NCBI GenBank assembly: GCA_937948705.1
Contig: CALECF010000164.1
Coordinates: 1-26,144 of the forward strand
DNA: 26,144 nt
Reading direction: 5' to 3'
Origin: an uncultured Anaerosolibacter sp.
GTDB lineage: Bacteria; Bacillota_A; Clostridia; Peptostreptococcales; Thermotaleaceae
The notes under the pieces are model-generated. The model was not told where the DNA came from. It saw only the letters and a list, made by a program, of their open reading frames with translations, and searched no databases. The translations under genes and the position numbers were made by a program. This document shows, piece by piece, positions 1 to 9,101 of the stretch (its first letter is position 1; every line of letters begins with the position of its first letter).

Positions 1-68
1 AGAAGGTTGGACGATTAATTTTCATGAACGAATAAATGATTCAAAATATCTATTGGGGGGAGCGATAT

Positions 69-833
69 ATGAAAGTCGTAATCTTATGTGGTGGCAAAGG
101 ATCTAGGATGAAAGAAATCACCGATGATACCCCTAAGCCATTGGCCATGATTGGGGATAAACCAATTCTTTGGCATATTATGAAGATCTATGCCCACTAT
201 GGGTTTAACGATTTTATACTCTTGCTTGGATACAAGGGTGAAAGAATAAAAGATTACTTTATAAATTATGGGTGGAGAAACTCAAATTTTGTATTAAATA
301 GTGGAACAGGCCAGTATGAATTGCTAGAACAACCCGAAGAATGGAAAATAACATTCATTGATACTGGTATTGATACCATGACAGGAGGAAGAATTAAAAA
401 AGCACAGCCCTATATTGAAGGTGATTCCTTTATGTTAACCTATGGGGACGGCCTGGCAGATATAGATATTAGCAAACTGGTAGACTATCATAAGCAGAGC
501 GGTTGTATCGCAACGGTAACGGGTGTTCCTAAGGTAAGTCAGTATGGCACTATGATTGCTGAAAATGGCATGGTTCAGACATTTCAAGAAAAAGCTCACA
601 TAGAAGGGATTATAAATGGTGGCTTTTTTGTTTTTAAGAAAGAAGTATTTGATTACCTAGAGAATGACACCAATTGTATTCTTGAACAAGAGCCACTACG
701 TAACCTCGCTGAGGCACGTCAACTTAGTATTTATGAACACGGAGGATTCTGGACTGCCATGGATACCTACAAAGATGTATTAGATGTAAACAAAATGTGG
801 AAAAGTAATGATTGCAAATGGAAGGTATGGTGA
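69..833 (+). CDS. rfbF: Glucose-1-phosphate cytidylyltransferase
   Basis: This cytoplasmic enzyme makes CDP-glucose from CTP and glucose 1-phosphate, the entry step to CDP-linked deoxysugars. The 254-aa product is close to the usual family length of about 257. The N-terminus has the nucleotidyltransferase signature CGGKGSR (residues 7-13) followed by TPKPL, and later TYGDGLAD, the metal-binding region. I chose ATG at 69 because a G-rich ribosome site (gggggagcg) lies just upstream and because the family begins MKVVILCGG; an in-frame ATG at 36 would add an unlikely 11-residue extension. Its stop TGA overlaps the start of rfbG (TGATG), so the two are translationally coupled. The genes that would complete the sugar pathway must lie upstream, outside the window. 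Confidence 0.95.
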   Translation: MKVVILCGGKGSRMKEITDDTPKPLAMIGDKPILWHIMKIYAHYGFNDFILLLGYKGERIKDYFINYGWRNSNFVLNSGTGQYELLEQPEEWKITFIDTGIDTMTGGRIKKAQPYIEGDSFMLTYGDGLADIDISKLVDYHKQSGCIATVTGVPKVSQYGTMIAENGMVQTFQEKAHIEGIINGGFFVFKKEVFDYLENDTNCILEQEPLRNLAEARQLSIYEHGGFWTAMDTYKDVLDVNKMWKSNDCKWKVW

Positions 834-1822
834 TGGATATGAATATGGAATACTGGAAGGGTAAAAATGTTTTATTGACAGGATGTACTGGTTTTCTAGG
901 CAGTTACCTTGCAAAGGAACTTGAGCACAAAGGTGCTAATGTTGTGGGTTTGGTTCGAGATCTCGTACCAAACTCCAACTTATTTAGTGAGCCTAAGATA
1001 TCAAATATTGCCATGGTCAACGGATCTCTAGAGGATTTAGAAGTCATTGAAAGAGCCCTAGGAGAACATGAAATAGATACGGTATTTCATCTGGCTGCCC
1101 AAGCAATTGTAGGGGTGGCCAACCGAAATCCTATTTCTACCTTCAAAGCAAACATTATGGGAACATGGAATATCCTAGAGGCATGTAGAAGAAGTCCTTT
1201 GGTAAAACGAATTGTGGTGGCTTCCAGTGATAAGGCCTATGGAGATCAAGAGCAATTGCCCTATGATGAAAACATGCCTCTACAGGGCATCCATCCCTAT
1301 GATGTTTCAAAAAGTTGTGCAGATTTAATTGCGCAAACCTATTATCATACGTATGGTTTACCAGTGTGTATCACCAGGTGTGGAAATCTATATGGCGGGG
1401 GAGATTTGAATTTTAATAGAATCATTCCACAAACGATCAGATCCGTCCTTGCAGGGGAGTCACCTATCATAAGAAGCGATGGCACTTTTGTTCGAGATTA
1501 TTTCTATGTTGAAGATGCCGTATCAGCATACCTATTATTAGGTGAGAAAATGGAAGAATCAGCGTTATTTGGAGAGGCTTTCAACTTTAGTAATGAAATC
1601 CAATTGACTGTCTTAGAATTAGTAAATAAAATATTAGAAATCATGAGCAGTGATATAAGGCCTACGATTATGAATCAAGGGAGTAATGAAATAAAACATC
1701 AATATCTCTCTGCTGAGAAAGCAAGAAGAATGCTGGAATGGAAGCCAAAGTTCGATTTGGAGTATGGCTTAAGAAAGACAATTTCTTGGTACGAAGCGTA
1801 CCTAAACAATAGTTATTCTTAG
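833..1822 (+). CDS. rfbG: CDP-glucose 4,6-dehydratase
   Basis: This extended short-chain dehydrogenase/reductase converts CDP-glucose to CDP-4-keto-6-deoxyglucose with a tightly bound NAD. The 329-aa product has the Rossmann glycine motif TGCTGFLG near residues 16-23, the VFHLAAQA strand, an SSDKAYGD segment and the catalytic YDVSK (Tyr-x3-Lys) motif. I chose ATG at 833: GGAAGG at 820-825 is correctly spaced, and the ATG overlaps the rfbF stop. An upstream in-frame TTG at 812 lacks such a site. It follows rfbF directly, so both steps are made together. The CDP-keto-deoxyhexose could be taken on to dideoxyhexoses or to other 6-deoxysugars; which one cannot be told from this window. Confidence 0.94.
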   Translation: MDMNMEYWKGKNVLLTGCTGFLGSYLAKELEHKGANVVGLVRDLVPNSNLFSEPKISNIAMVNGSLEDLEVIERALGEHEIDTVFHLAAQAIVGVANRNPISTFKANIMGTWNILEACRRSPLVKRIVVASSDKAYGDQEQLPYDENMPLQGIHPYDVSKSCADLIAQTYYHTYGLPVCITRCGNLYGGGDLNFNRIIPQTIRSVLAGESPIIRSDGTFVRDYFYVEDAVSAYLLLGEKMEESALFGEAFNFSNEIQLTVLELVNKILEIMSSDIRPTIMNQGSNEIKHQYLSAEKARRMLEWKPKFDLEYGLRKTISWYEAYLNNSYS

Positions 1823-1849
1823 AGGAAAAGGAGAGATGGAGGAATCGAC

Positions 1850-2770
1850 ATGATTGAAGGCTATTGTATTATTGTAACAAAATTAAGGCTCTATCAAGGA
1901 GTCGTGTTATATAGATCTTTGCGCCATCATTTAGGGAATCCAAGGGTATTTATGCTTTGTATGGATGACGAGACTTATGAAATTCTTGGGAGAATGGGTC
2001 TTGAAAATGTAACACTTATTCATATAAGTGAGCTAGAAGATGATTTGCTTCGTATAAAAAGGGCTGAAAGAAAACTCAATGAGTATTGCTGGACGATGAA
2101 GCCAATCCTACTGGAACATGTATTGAAACGTTTTTGTGAAGTCAAAAGAGTTCACTATCTTGATGCAGATCTTTGTTTCTTCAATTCACCAAAAACTTTT
2201 ATATCGGAAGGAAAAAATTACTCCGTCATGTTGTCAAAACATAACTATATAAAACAATATGGATCTGTTGAAGAAATCTGCGGAAAGTATAACTCTGGAT
2301 ACATTAGTTTCAATGGGGATGAGATAGGCCTTCACGCATTGCAGTGGTGGAAACTGCAATGCCTGCATTGGTGTTTTGATCGCGTAGAGGCAGGCAGATT
2401 TGGAGATCAGAAGTATCTAGACAATTTAGCCCGGGAATTTCCAAGTGTATTAGATATTCATACCCCAGGGGTAAATATAGGTCCATGGAATGATGCAAGA
2501 TACAAAAGCTCTGTCGTTAACGGTAAAGTTCATATTAATAATGTTGAATTGATTTTTTATCATTTTGCAGGACTTCGTGTTTTAAGTAAAGAAGAATTTG
2601 CTTTTGTACTTTCCTATAACAATAACTTATTCGAACACATATATTTACCATATATTCGAATATTACAAGAGGTAATTGAACAGGTATCCCAAATTCGACC
2701 AAGTTTTAATGGCTTTTCTATCGAGGAGAACCGTAGAGGTGGAATAGAAACCATTAGAGTAGCCCGATAG
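1850..2770 (+). CDS. Putative glycosyltransferase, GT-A/GT8-like (tandem copy 1)
   Basis: The 306-aa soluble protein resembles nucleotide-diphospho-sugar transferases with a GT-A fold. An early strand-helix is followed by YLDADLCFF, whose D105-A-D107 is a typical metal/nucleotide-binding DxD, then NSGYISF (148-154), WWKLQC, and GDQKYLD (185-191), a motif usual in GT8-like enzymes for binding the acceptor or sugar. There is no signal peptide or membrane segment, so it should act in the cytoplasm, probably on a lipid-linked or protein acceptor. GGAGG at 1838-1842 supports the start. It follows rfbFG at 27 bases and is paralogous to the next gene. The transferred sugar is unknown; a CDP-linked deoxysugar is only suggested by the neighbours. 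Confidence 0.8.
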   Translation: MIEGYCIIVTKLRLYQGVVLYRSLRHHLGNPRVFMLCMDDETYEILGRMGLENVTLIHISELEDDLLRIKRAERKLNEYCWTMKPILLEHVLKRFCEVKRVHYLDADLCFFNSPKTFISEGKNYSVMLSKHNYIKQYGSVEEICGKYNSGYISFNGDEIGLHALQWWKLQCLHWCFDRVEAGRFGDQKYLDNLAREFPSVLDIHTPGVNIGPWNDARYKSSVVNGKVHINNVELIFYHFAGLRVLSKEEFAFVLSYNNNLFEHIYLPYIRILQEVIEQVSQIRPSFNGFSIEENRRGGIETIRVAR

Positions 2771-2785
2771 GAAAGGAGCATAAGA

Positions 2786-3721
2786 ATGGAAAAGATGTAT
2801 TTTTCTACGGTTGTCTCGTCAAAGTATATTTATAAATTGATCGTCATGTATAAGACATTGATTTACCATTGTAATCACTTTCATTTATTTATATTTTGTA
2901 GTGATGATATATCGTATCATATTCTTACTTCAATGGATCTTAAGAATACTACCTGTTTTTCCATGAATCAAATTGAAGATCAAGAATTGCTTCGAGTAAA
3001 GGGAACGAGGCCTGAATTAGAATATGCATGGACATTGAAGTCCGTAATGCTTTTCTATATAATGACTCATTATCAGGATGCTAAATACTATGCTCATATT
3101 GACGCAGACCTTTGTTTCTTTTCTGATCCAGGGATCATGTTTCTAGAAAGTCCAGATGCGACGCTATATCTTACGGATCACAACAACTCAGAAAAATTTA
3201 TGAAGTATTATGATTTATCAGGAAGATACAATACTGGTTTCGTTGGATGTCGAAACTGCCCAGAAGCCCTGGAAGCCATCGCATGGTGGAGACATAAATG
3301 CATAGAATGCTGTACTAGCATCATGGATGTGGAGAGAGAACTTTATGGTGATCAAAAATATGTTGAAGCATGGCCTCAGTTGTTTCCAAATGTTTATGCT
3401 TTTACTTCAAGAGGTATCAATGTAGCTTTATGGAATGTAGAGCAATATCATATATCTCACCAAGAAAATAGAGTATTTATCGATAATGATCTATTAATCT
3501 TTTACCATTTTTCAGGATTTAGCATACTTGGCCCAAGGGAATTCAATCTCTCATGGTTTCATCAGATAAAGAATCCACAACTCATTGAATATATATATAT
3601 ACCCTACATGCATCTTCTTATCTCGACCATGGAAGAGGTAAAACAGATAATGCCTAACTTTAGAGAAGGTTTTACCAAGAGGGCAGCAGCCCTTGAAAAA
3701 CATTACTTTAAGATAGGCTAG
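2786..3721 (+). CDS. Putative glycosyltransferase, GT-A/GT8-like (tandem copy 2)
   Basis: The 311-aa protein is a diverged duplicate of the preceding gene and shares its motifs in the same order: SDD near residue 40, WTLKSVM, HIDADLCFF with D106-A-D108, RYNTGFVG, AWWRHKC, GDQKY (188-192), GINVALWN and FYHFSGF. No membrane segment is visible. AAAGGAG at 2772-2778 sets the ATG start, 15 bases after the previous stop, so the two copies are one transcription unit closed by the terminator at 3731. Two related transferases in a row often add successive sugars of one glycan. That and the donor are inference; the family assignment rests on motifs read by eye. Confidence 0.78.
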   Translation: MEKMYFSTVVSSKYIYKLIVMYKTLIYHCNHFHLFIFCSDDISYHILTSMDLKNTTCFSMNQIEDQELLRVKGTRPELEYAWTLKSVMLFYIMTHYQDAKYYAHIDADLCFFSDPGIMFLESPDATLYLTDHNNSEKFMKYYDLSGRYNTGFVGCRNCPEALEAIAWWRHKCIECCTSIMDVERELYGDQKYVEAWPQLFPNVYAFTSRGINVALWNVEQYHISHQENRVFIDNDLLIFYHFSGFSILGPREFNLSWFHQIKNPQLIEYIYIPYMHLLISTMEEVKQIMPNFREGFTKRAAALEKHYFKIG

Positions 3722-3730
3722 ATTACTTAC

Positions 3731-3762
3731 AAAAAAGACAATCTCAGATGATTGTCTTTTTT
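3731..3762 (+). terminator. Rho-independent terminator ending the glycan cluster
   Basis: AAAAGACAATC and GATTGTCTTTT form a perfect 11-bp stem around a six-base loop, with the T-run built into the 3' arm. It lies 10 bases after the second glycosyltransferase and separates the cluster from the iscR promoter. Confidence 0.9.
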
Positions 3763-3806
3763 GTATTTTTTGAAACAAAAAACTTTGTAAATTTATTCTT
3801 TGAATG

Positions 3807-3835
3807 TTGACAGAAATAGTGGGGTATAATATACT
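3807..3835 (+). promoter_or_regulatory. Sigma-A-type promoter of the iscR-iscS-iscU operon
   Basis: A perfect TTGACA (3807-3812) is followed, after 17 bases, by TATACT (3830-3835). A better-looking TATAAT at 3825-3830 overlaps but would have a spacer of only 12 bases, so TATACT is the likelier -10. It lies about 50 bases before iscR, where IscR could repress its own operon; I could not recognise a definite IscR operator. Confidence 0.75.
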
Positions 3836-3883
3836 TAAAATGAATTCTGAGCAGTTTACTTGGGATTTGAAGGGAGTGAAAAC

Positions 3884-4333
3884 ATGAGACTTTCTACAAA
3901 AGGAAGATATGGCCTTAAAGCAATGTTTGATTTAGCCCTTAATATAGGAGAAGGTCCTGTAGCGTTAAATAGTATTGCAGATCGTCAAAATATTTCAGTA
4001 CATTATTTAGAGCAATTGTTTTCAAGCCTAAGAAAGGCAGGGCTTGTAAAGAGTATGAGAGGCGCCCAAGGAGGATATGTACTAGCAGATCAACCCTATA
4101 ATATCACAGTAGGTGATATCATTCGAACACTAGAAGGCCCTTTAGCCCCTACAGAATGTGTTTCCAACGAAGAAGGAAATGGATGTTCCAAGGCGGATTG
4201 TTGTGTAACAAGAACTGTTTGGGAAAAAATAAGGGATAGCATCGATACTGTTGTGGATTCCATAACCCTTCAGGATATGATAGATGATTATAAAAAATTG
4301 CAAGACAGCGACTCGTTCATGTATTATATATAA
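3884..4333 (+). CDS. iscR: Rrf2-family iron-sulfur regulator IscR
   Basis: This 149-aa winged-helix transcription factor of the Rrf2 family probably senses the cell's Fe-S status and controls the iscS-iscU genes behind it. The N-terminal MRLSTKGRYGLKA and the SVHYLEQLFSSLRKAGLV recognition region are typical of the family. Cysteines C92, C101 and C106/C107 lie where E. coli IscR has its three [2Fe-2S] ligands (C92, C98, C104). This favours IscR over CymR, the cysteine-metabolism Rrf2 regulator found beside iscS in Bacillus. I chose ATG at 3884, with AAGGGAG (3870-3876) upstream; an in-frame ATG at 3860 would add eight non-family residues and has no ribosome site. The gene is 17 bases from iscS. 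Confidence 0.9.
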   Translation: MRLSTKGRYGLKAMFDLALNIGEGPVALNSIADRQNISVHYLEQLFSSLRKAGLVKSMRGAQGGYVLADQPYNITVGDIIRTLEGPLAPTECVSNEEGNGCSKADCCVTRTVWEKIRDSIDTVVDSITLQDMIDDYKKLQDSDSFMYYI

Positions 4334-4350
4334 TTTAAGGAGATGATCAG

Positions 4351-5532
4351 ATGAACCAAAGAATATATCTTGATTATTCAGCTACTACTCCTATGAAACA
4401 AGAAGTATTAAATGAAATACTACCTTATTTTACGGAGAAGTTTGGAAATCCTTCTAGTATACATTCATTTGGCAGAGAAGCGAAGCAGGCCGTTGATGTT
4501 GCCAGAGATAGAATAGCAAAGGCGATTGGTGCAAAGCAGGATGAAATTTTCTTCACTGGCGGCGGTTCAGAAGCAGATAACTGGGCTATCAAGGGCATTG
4601 CATATGCCAATAAAAACAAAGGGAATCATATCATTACAACAAAGATCGAACATCATGCAGTACTTCACACCTGTGAGTATCTTGAGAAAAATGGCTTTGA
4701 GGTTACTTACTTGGATGTTGATGAGTATGGAATGATTGATATAGAGCAGCTAAAAAACGCAATGACGGATCGTACTATTTTAATTACATTAATGTTTGGA
4801 AACAATGAAATAGGGACGATTCAACCCATCAAGGAGATCGGTGCCTTGGCGAAAGAAAAAAAGATTTATTTTCATACCGATGCTGTACAGGCATTTGGAA
4901 ATGTGAAAATAGATGTAAATGATCTAAATATAGATCTTATGTCCATATCCGCTCACAAAATATATGGACCTAAAGGAGTAGGCGCACTATATATTAGAAA
5001 AGGCGTAAAGATCAATCAACTCATCCATGGCGGCGCACAAGAACGAAGAAGAAGAGCAGGTACTGAGAATCTACCTGGTATTGTAGGCTTTGGCAAAGCT
5101 GCTGAACTAGCCGTGGAGAACCTTGACGCCCACATTGTTCATACAAGTACTTTGAGAGATCGATTGGTGAAGGGCATTATGGAGACCGTCGATTATGTGA
5201 AAATAAACGGACACCCTATCCATAGATTGCCAGGAAATGCGAATTTTGCCTTTGAATTTATTGAAGGGGAATCCCTATTGCTTAGCTTGGATATGCTAGG
5301 TATTTCTGGATCAAGCGGTTCTGCTTGCACATCTGGATCTTTAGATCCCTCCCATGTACTCATGGCTATTGGACTTACCCATGAAATAGCCCATGGATCA
5401 CTGAGATTAACCATTGGAGATTTTACAAAAGAAGAAGAAATCGATTATGTAATAGCCCAACTACCAAAAGTTGTAGACCGGTTGAGACAGATGTCGCCAT
5501 TATATGAGAAGATAAAGGGAGGACAACAATAA
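4351..5532 (+). CDS. iscS: Cysteine desulfurase IscS/NifS
   Basis: This PLP-dependent enzyme takes sulfur from L-cysteine as a persulfide and passes it to the scaffold IscU and to tRNA-thiolating enzymes. The 393-aa product has the expected motifs: YLDYSATTPM at the N-terminus, TGGGSEADNWA, the pyridine-ring Asp in HTDAVQ, the PLP-Schiff-base lysine K203 in SAHKIYGPKG, and the persulfide-forming C326 in SSGSACTSGS. The mobile loop is of IscS type. AAGGAG precedes the ATG. Its stop overlaps the iscU start (TAATG), a classic coupling. Its position between iscR and iscU, with mnmA next, points to general Fe-S assembly and tRNA thiolation and not to a nitrogenase role. Confidence 0.96.
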   Translation: MNQRIYLDYSATTPMKQEVLNEILPYFTEKFGNPSSIHSFGREAKQAVDVARDRIAKAIGAKQDEIFFTGGGSEADNWAIKGIAYANKNKGNHIITTKIEHHAVLHTCEYLEKNGFEVTYLDVDEYGMIDIEQLKNAMTDRTILITLMFGNNEIGTIQPIKEIGALAKEKKIYFHTDAVQAFGNVKIDVNDLNIDLMSISAHKIYGPKGVGALYIRKGVKINQLIHGGAQERRRRAGTENLPGIVGFGKAAELAVENLDAHIVHTSTLRDRLVKGIMETVDYVKINGHPIHRLPGNANFAFEFIEGESLLLSLDMLGISGSSGSACTSGSLDPSHVLMAIGLTHEIAHGSLRLTIGDFTKEEEIDYVIAQLPKVVDRLRQMSPLYEKIKGGQQ

Positions 5533-5969
5533 TGTACAGTGAAAAAGTAATGGATCATTTCATGAATCCTAGAAATGTGGGCGAAATAGAAAATGCCGAT
5601 GGCGTAGGCCAAGTAGGTAATGTGAAGTGTGGAGATATCATGAAAATGTATCTTAAAATTGAAGATGAGGTTATTGTAGATGTGAAGTTTAAGACTTTTG
5701 GCTGTGGTTCTGCCATTGCTACGTCAAGCATAGCTACTGAAATGATTAAAGGTAAAACAATCCAAGATGCGTTGAAGCTAACAAACAGAGCGGTTGTTGA
5801 CGCCCTCGATGGTTTGCCAGCTCAAAAGGTTCACTGTTCTGTTTTAGCAGAGCAAGCAGTAAAATCAGCGTTGTTTGATTACGCCCAGAAGCGTAACATC
5901 GTTTTAGAAGGACTTGAAGATTTCAAACCAGATGAGGATCATCACGATCATGAGGAAGAACACGAGTAA
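5532..5969 (+). CDS. iscU: Fe-S cluster assembly scaffold IscU/NifU-like
   Basis: The 145-aa protein is the scaffold on which IscS builds [Fe-S] clusters. The three ligand cysteines are present: C33 in VKCGD, C58 in FGCGSA and C102 in KVHCSVL, with D35 and K99 beside them as in IscU proteins. The C-terminus is unusual: after residue 130 it becomes a highly acidic, histidine-rich tail (HHDHEEEHE) that could bind metal; related clostridial proteins often have such tails, but a function is not known to me. The ATG overlaps the iscS stop by one base. A terminator hairpin begins within the stop codon, so most transcripts should end here before mnmA. Confidence 0.95.
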   Translation: MYSEKVMDHFMNPRNVGEIENADGVGQVGNVKCGDIMKMYLKIEDEVIVDVKFKTFGCGSAIATSSIATEMIKGKTIQDALKLTNRAVVDALDGLPAQKVHCSVLAEQAVKSALFDYAQKRNIVLEGLEDFKPDEDHHDHEEEHE

Positions 5970-5994
5970 GCCTAGGATACCCTAGGCTTTTCCT
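5968..5994 (+). terminator. Terminator overlapping the iscU stop codon
   Basis: AAGCCTAGG and CCTAGGCTT form a perfect 9-bp stem with loop ATAC, followed by a short T-rich tract (tttcctt). The stem starts inside the stop codon of iscU. The T-run is weak, so some read-through into mnmA is likely. Confidence 0.75.
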
Positions 5995-6020
5995 TATAGA
6001 TATATTTTATTGTCTTTGCA

Positions 6021-6902
<882 letters not shown>

Positions 6903-6906
6903 TTGA

Positions 6907-6936
6907 AATGCACCTTAAGGTGCATTATTTGTTTTT
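6907..6936 (+). terminator. Terminator after mnmA
   Basis: AATGCACC and GGTGCATT form a perfect 8-bp stem around TTAA, followed by a T-rich tract (atttgtttttt). It begins five bases after the mnmA stop codon. Confidence 0.85.
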
Positions 6937-6995
6937 TGAGTGGAATAATAAATAAGAAGTAAACTCTTTTCTGTAAAGTGAGGTGGCTCAATTTG

Positions 6996-7520
6996 ATGAA
7001 AAGAGGATATGACATTATTGGTTTGCCTGTAATATGCTTAGAAGAAACCTGTAAAAACATGGAGATAAAAGATATTCTCTATGACAGAATCGAGTTAAAA
7101 GCCACCAGTCTATTGGTGAAGGAAAATGGATTTTTTAGAGAACAAAAAGTTATAAAGCTTCAAAATATTAAAACCATAAGTCCAGATGGCGTCGTGATTC
7201 AAAATAAGACAGCCATAGAAGAAAGTCCATGCCAAAATCATATCCAAAGTTTTCAAGGCTTAGTAGGTATGGATGTAGTAACCCACGATGGTCAGAGTGT
7301 TGGTATTGTACAAGATATACTGTTTGATATAAATACAGGAATCTTGTCTGGGTTGATTTTTTCTGAAGGATTATTTCATGATCTGGTGGAAGGTAGATCC
7401 ATTTTACCTTTGGCAGAAGATATTCATTTAAACACCAATACCATTATGATAAGTGCTTCGGAAGAAAAATCAATTTTATCCAATACAGGTGGTTTTAAAA
7501 AAATATTTTCCCTAGAATAG
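6996..7520 (+). CDS. PRC-barrel domain protein
   Basis: The 174-aa cytoplasmic protein appears to hold two PRC-barrel-like beta domains: one over residues 1-75 (GYDIIGLPVICLEE) and one over about 82-160, with the clear signature GLVGMDVVTHDGQSVGIVQDILFDINTG. PRC-barrels are small beta-barrels found in ribosome-maturation protein RimM, photosynthetic reaction centres and YlmC-type sporulation proteins; here the partner is unknown. The ribosome site AGGTGG (6981-6986) argues for ATG 6996 or the adjoining TTG 6993; a GTG at 6978 lies inside that site and is rejected. It lies between terminators and may be co-transcribed with the small membrane peptide behind it. Confidence 0.75.
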   Translation: MKRGYDIIGLPVICLEETCKNMEIKDILYDRIELKATSLLVKENGFFREQKVIKLQNIKTISPDGVVIQNKTAIEESPCQNHIQSFQGLVGMDVVTHDGQSVGIVQDILFDINTGILSGLIFSEGLFHDLVEGRSILPLAEDIHLNTNTIMISASEEKSILSNTGGFKKIFSLE

Positions 7521-7555
7521 TCGCAGAAAATCTATATCCTAAAGGAGTGTTGAAA

Positions 7556-7735
7556 ATGAGAGGCACATGGATGACTGGCGTCATTGCAGGAGGCATTATT
7601 GGTGCTACAGCGGGCTTGTATGCACTCAATAAAATGTCACCTAGACGAAGAAAGATGCTAATGAAAAGAGGAAGCAAGGTCATGCAAGATGCATCCCATA
7701 TGATGAGTATGAGAAATGTTATGAATATGTTTTAA
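7556..7735 (+). CDS. Small glycine-zipper membrane protein, 59 aa
   Basis: I do not recognise a named family. The 59-aa product has one likely membrane helix at residues 7-24, GVIAGGIIGATAGLYAL, with GxxxG-like glycine spacing typical of helices that pack together (glycine zipper). This is followed by a strongly basic stretch (SPRRRKMLMKRGSK) and a methionine-rich tail (HMMSMRNVMNMF). The short charged C-terminus should face the cytoplasm. AAAGGAG (7541-7547) supports ATG 7556; the in-frame GTG at 7547 overlaps it. It resembles small YtxH-like peptides by general design only. It starts 35 bases after the PRC-barrel gene and is followed by a terminator. Confidence 0.75.
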   Translation: MRGTWMTGVIAGGIIGATAGLYALNKMSPRRRKMLMKRGSKVMQDASHMMSMRNVMNMF

Positions 7736-7741
7736 GTGAAG

Positions 7742-7765
7742 GCAGCTAATTTATTGGCTGCTTTT
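7742..7765 (+). terminator. Terminator after the small membrane protein
   Basis: GCAGCTAA and TTGGCTGC form an 8-bp stem with one G-T pair and loop TTTA, followed by TTTT. It is only 27 bases before the permease start, so read-through probably supplies part of that gene's transcript. Confidence 0.75.
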
Positions 7766-7792
7766 CAATCCATTTAAAAGGAGATTATTTCA

Positions 7793-9013
7793 GTGAACAG
7801 TGGCATTGATTTCTTAAATATCATACATACAAAACCATTATTCTATTTATCATGGAGTATATCTGGTATTATGAATATACTCTTCATCGTCTTATTAATC
7901 TTTTCAATTTATTATCTGATCCATATTGGGAATAAGTTTATTCATGAAAAAAATAAAATTACCCTAAAAAAGAAGCATGCATTCAATCTACTATTTTCCT
8001 TGGTGATTGTTCTTTTTATCGTACTTCTCTATCAACAAAAAAATATTATCCTACAGTTGCTAAATCCCTTAATATGGGCAATCATTATCGCCTATCTCCT
8101 AAGTCCTATCGTCCGTTTTTTAGAAGAAAAAGGGTTTAAGAGAATCTGGGGAGTGGTGTTTCTATATGCCACTGTGATTATTGCGATCATTATTTCATCT
8201 ATTACGATAACACCTAAAATTACAAGAGAAACAAGTAAATTAATCGAGTTATTACCTCAATATTCTAAGCAAGCCAATGTGCTGGTAAATCGAGTTTATG
8301 CAGGAATAAAGCAGCTTGACGATCTTTCACCCCAGTTGACAGGTGTGAAAGAAGTCATACAGGACAATATTGGAGATATCGAACGTGTTATTATTGATGT
8401 ATTTAGAAAGATAACCAATGGTATTATTGATTTGCTTTCCAATATTATCACCCTGGCATTAATACCAATCTTTGCATTTTATTTTCTAAAGGATGCTGAT
8501 TATTTTAAGAAAAAAATTACCTTTCTCATTCCTAAAACCTGTAGGGAGGAATGCCTCGACATTGGAAAAGATATTGACAAGCTGTTAAGTAAGTTTATTC
8601 GAGGACAAATGATTGTAGCAGCGATTGTGGGTATCTTAAGCACTATAGCAATGCTAGCATTAAGAATAGACTTTGCATTCTTGATAGGATTCATTGCTGG
8701 TATATCAAATATCATACCTTATATTGGTCCGATCATTGGGGCAATACCAGCAGTAGCCATTGCCCTATTGGATACCCCAACAAAAGCTATCTGGGTGGTG
8801 ATTGCCTTTATTATTATCCAACAGATAGAAAGTGCAATCTTATCTCCTAAAATTGTTGGAGATAGTGTGGGCTTGCATCCTGTTTTTGTTATCTTGGCAC
8901 TTATAGTGGGCAATGAATGGTATGGAGTCTTAGGCATGCTCTTCGCCATTCCCATCGCAGCGAGTATAAAAATTGTTGGAAAACATATTATAAATCTAAT
9001 TGTAAGAGTTTAG
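7793..9013 (+). CDS. AI-2E family transporter (PerM/YtvI-like permease)
   Basis: The 406-aa integral membrane protein has about eight predicted helices. Two lie at the N-terminus (about residues 20-45 and 65-85), then a pair around 88-135, a cytoplasmic or periplasmic helical region near 140-215, and a C-terminal block. That block carries the family signatures PIFAFYFLKD, FIRGQMIVA, GFIAGISNIIPYIGPIIGAIPA and LSPKIVGDSVGLHPVFVILAL. Members were named after E. coli TqsA (autoinducer-2 export), but others act in ion or pH tolerance, so the substrate is open. GTG at 7793 is the start, set by AAAAGGAGA at 7777-7785. Many clostridia carry this gene just before alaS. Confidence 0.9.
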   Translation: MNSGIDFLNIIHTKPLFYLSWSISGIMNILFIVLLIFSIYYLIHIGNKFIHEKNKITLKKKHAFNLLFSLVIVLFIVLLYQQKNIILQLLNPLIWAIIIAYLLSPIVRFLEEKGFKRIWGVVFLYATVIIAIIISSITITPKITRETSKLIELLPQYSKQANVLVNRVYAGIKQLDDLSPQLTGVKEVIQDNIGDIERVIIDVFRKITNGIIDLLSNIITLALIPIFAFYFLKDADYFKKKITFLIPKTCREECLDIGKDIDKLLSKFIRGQMIVAAIVGILSTIAMLALRIDFAFLIGFIAGISNIIPYIGPIIGAIPAVAIALLDTPTKAIWVVIAFIIIQQIESAILSPKIVGDSVGLHPVFVILALIVGNEWYGVLGMLFAIPIAASIKIVGKHIINLIVRV

Positions 9014-9048
9014 CGAGTAGGTGATCTGTCAAATATCATACATAATGA

Positions 9049-9077
9049 TTGACATATAAATGTAATTTTTATATAAT
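9049..9077 (+). promoter_or_regulatory. Consensus sigma-A promoter of the alaS T-box leader
   Basis: TTGACA (9049-9054) and TATAAT (9072-9077) both match consensus perfectly at a 17-base spacing. The promoter starts about 36 bases after the permease stop and should initiate at about 9084, giving a leader of roughly 330 bases before alaS. Confidence 0.92.
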
Positions 9078-9101
9078 TTTCTAAAGTATATATTGAAACA
9101 G

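Noticed and set aside
1..35. Possible tail of an upstream gene before rfbF
   Set aside because: More than one frame is open with stops at different places and too few residues to identify any protein.
3825..3830. TATAAT as the iscR -10 box
   Set aside because: It is only 12 bases from TTGACA; the overlapping TATACT at 3830 has the correct 17-base spacing.
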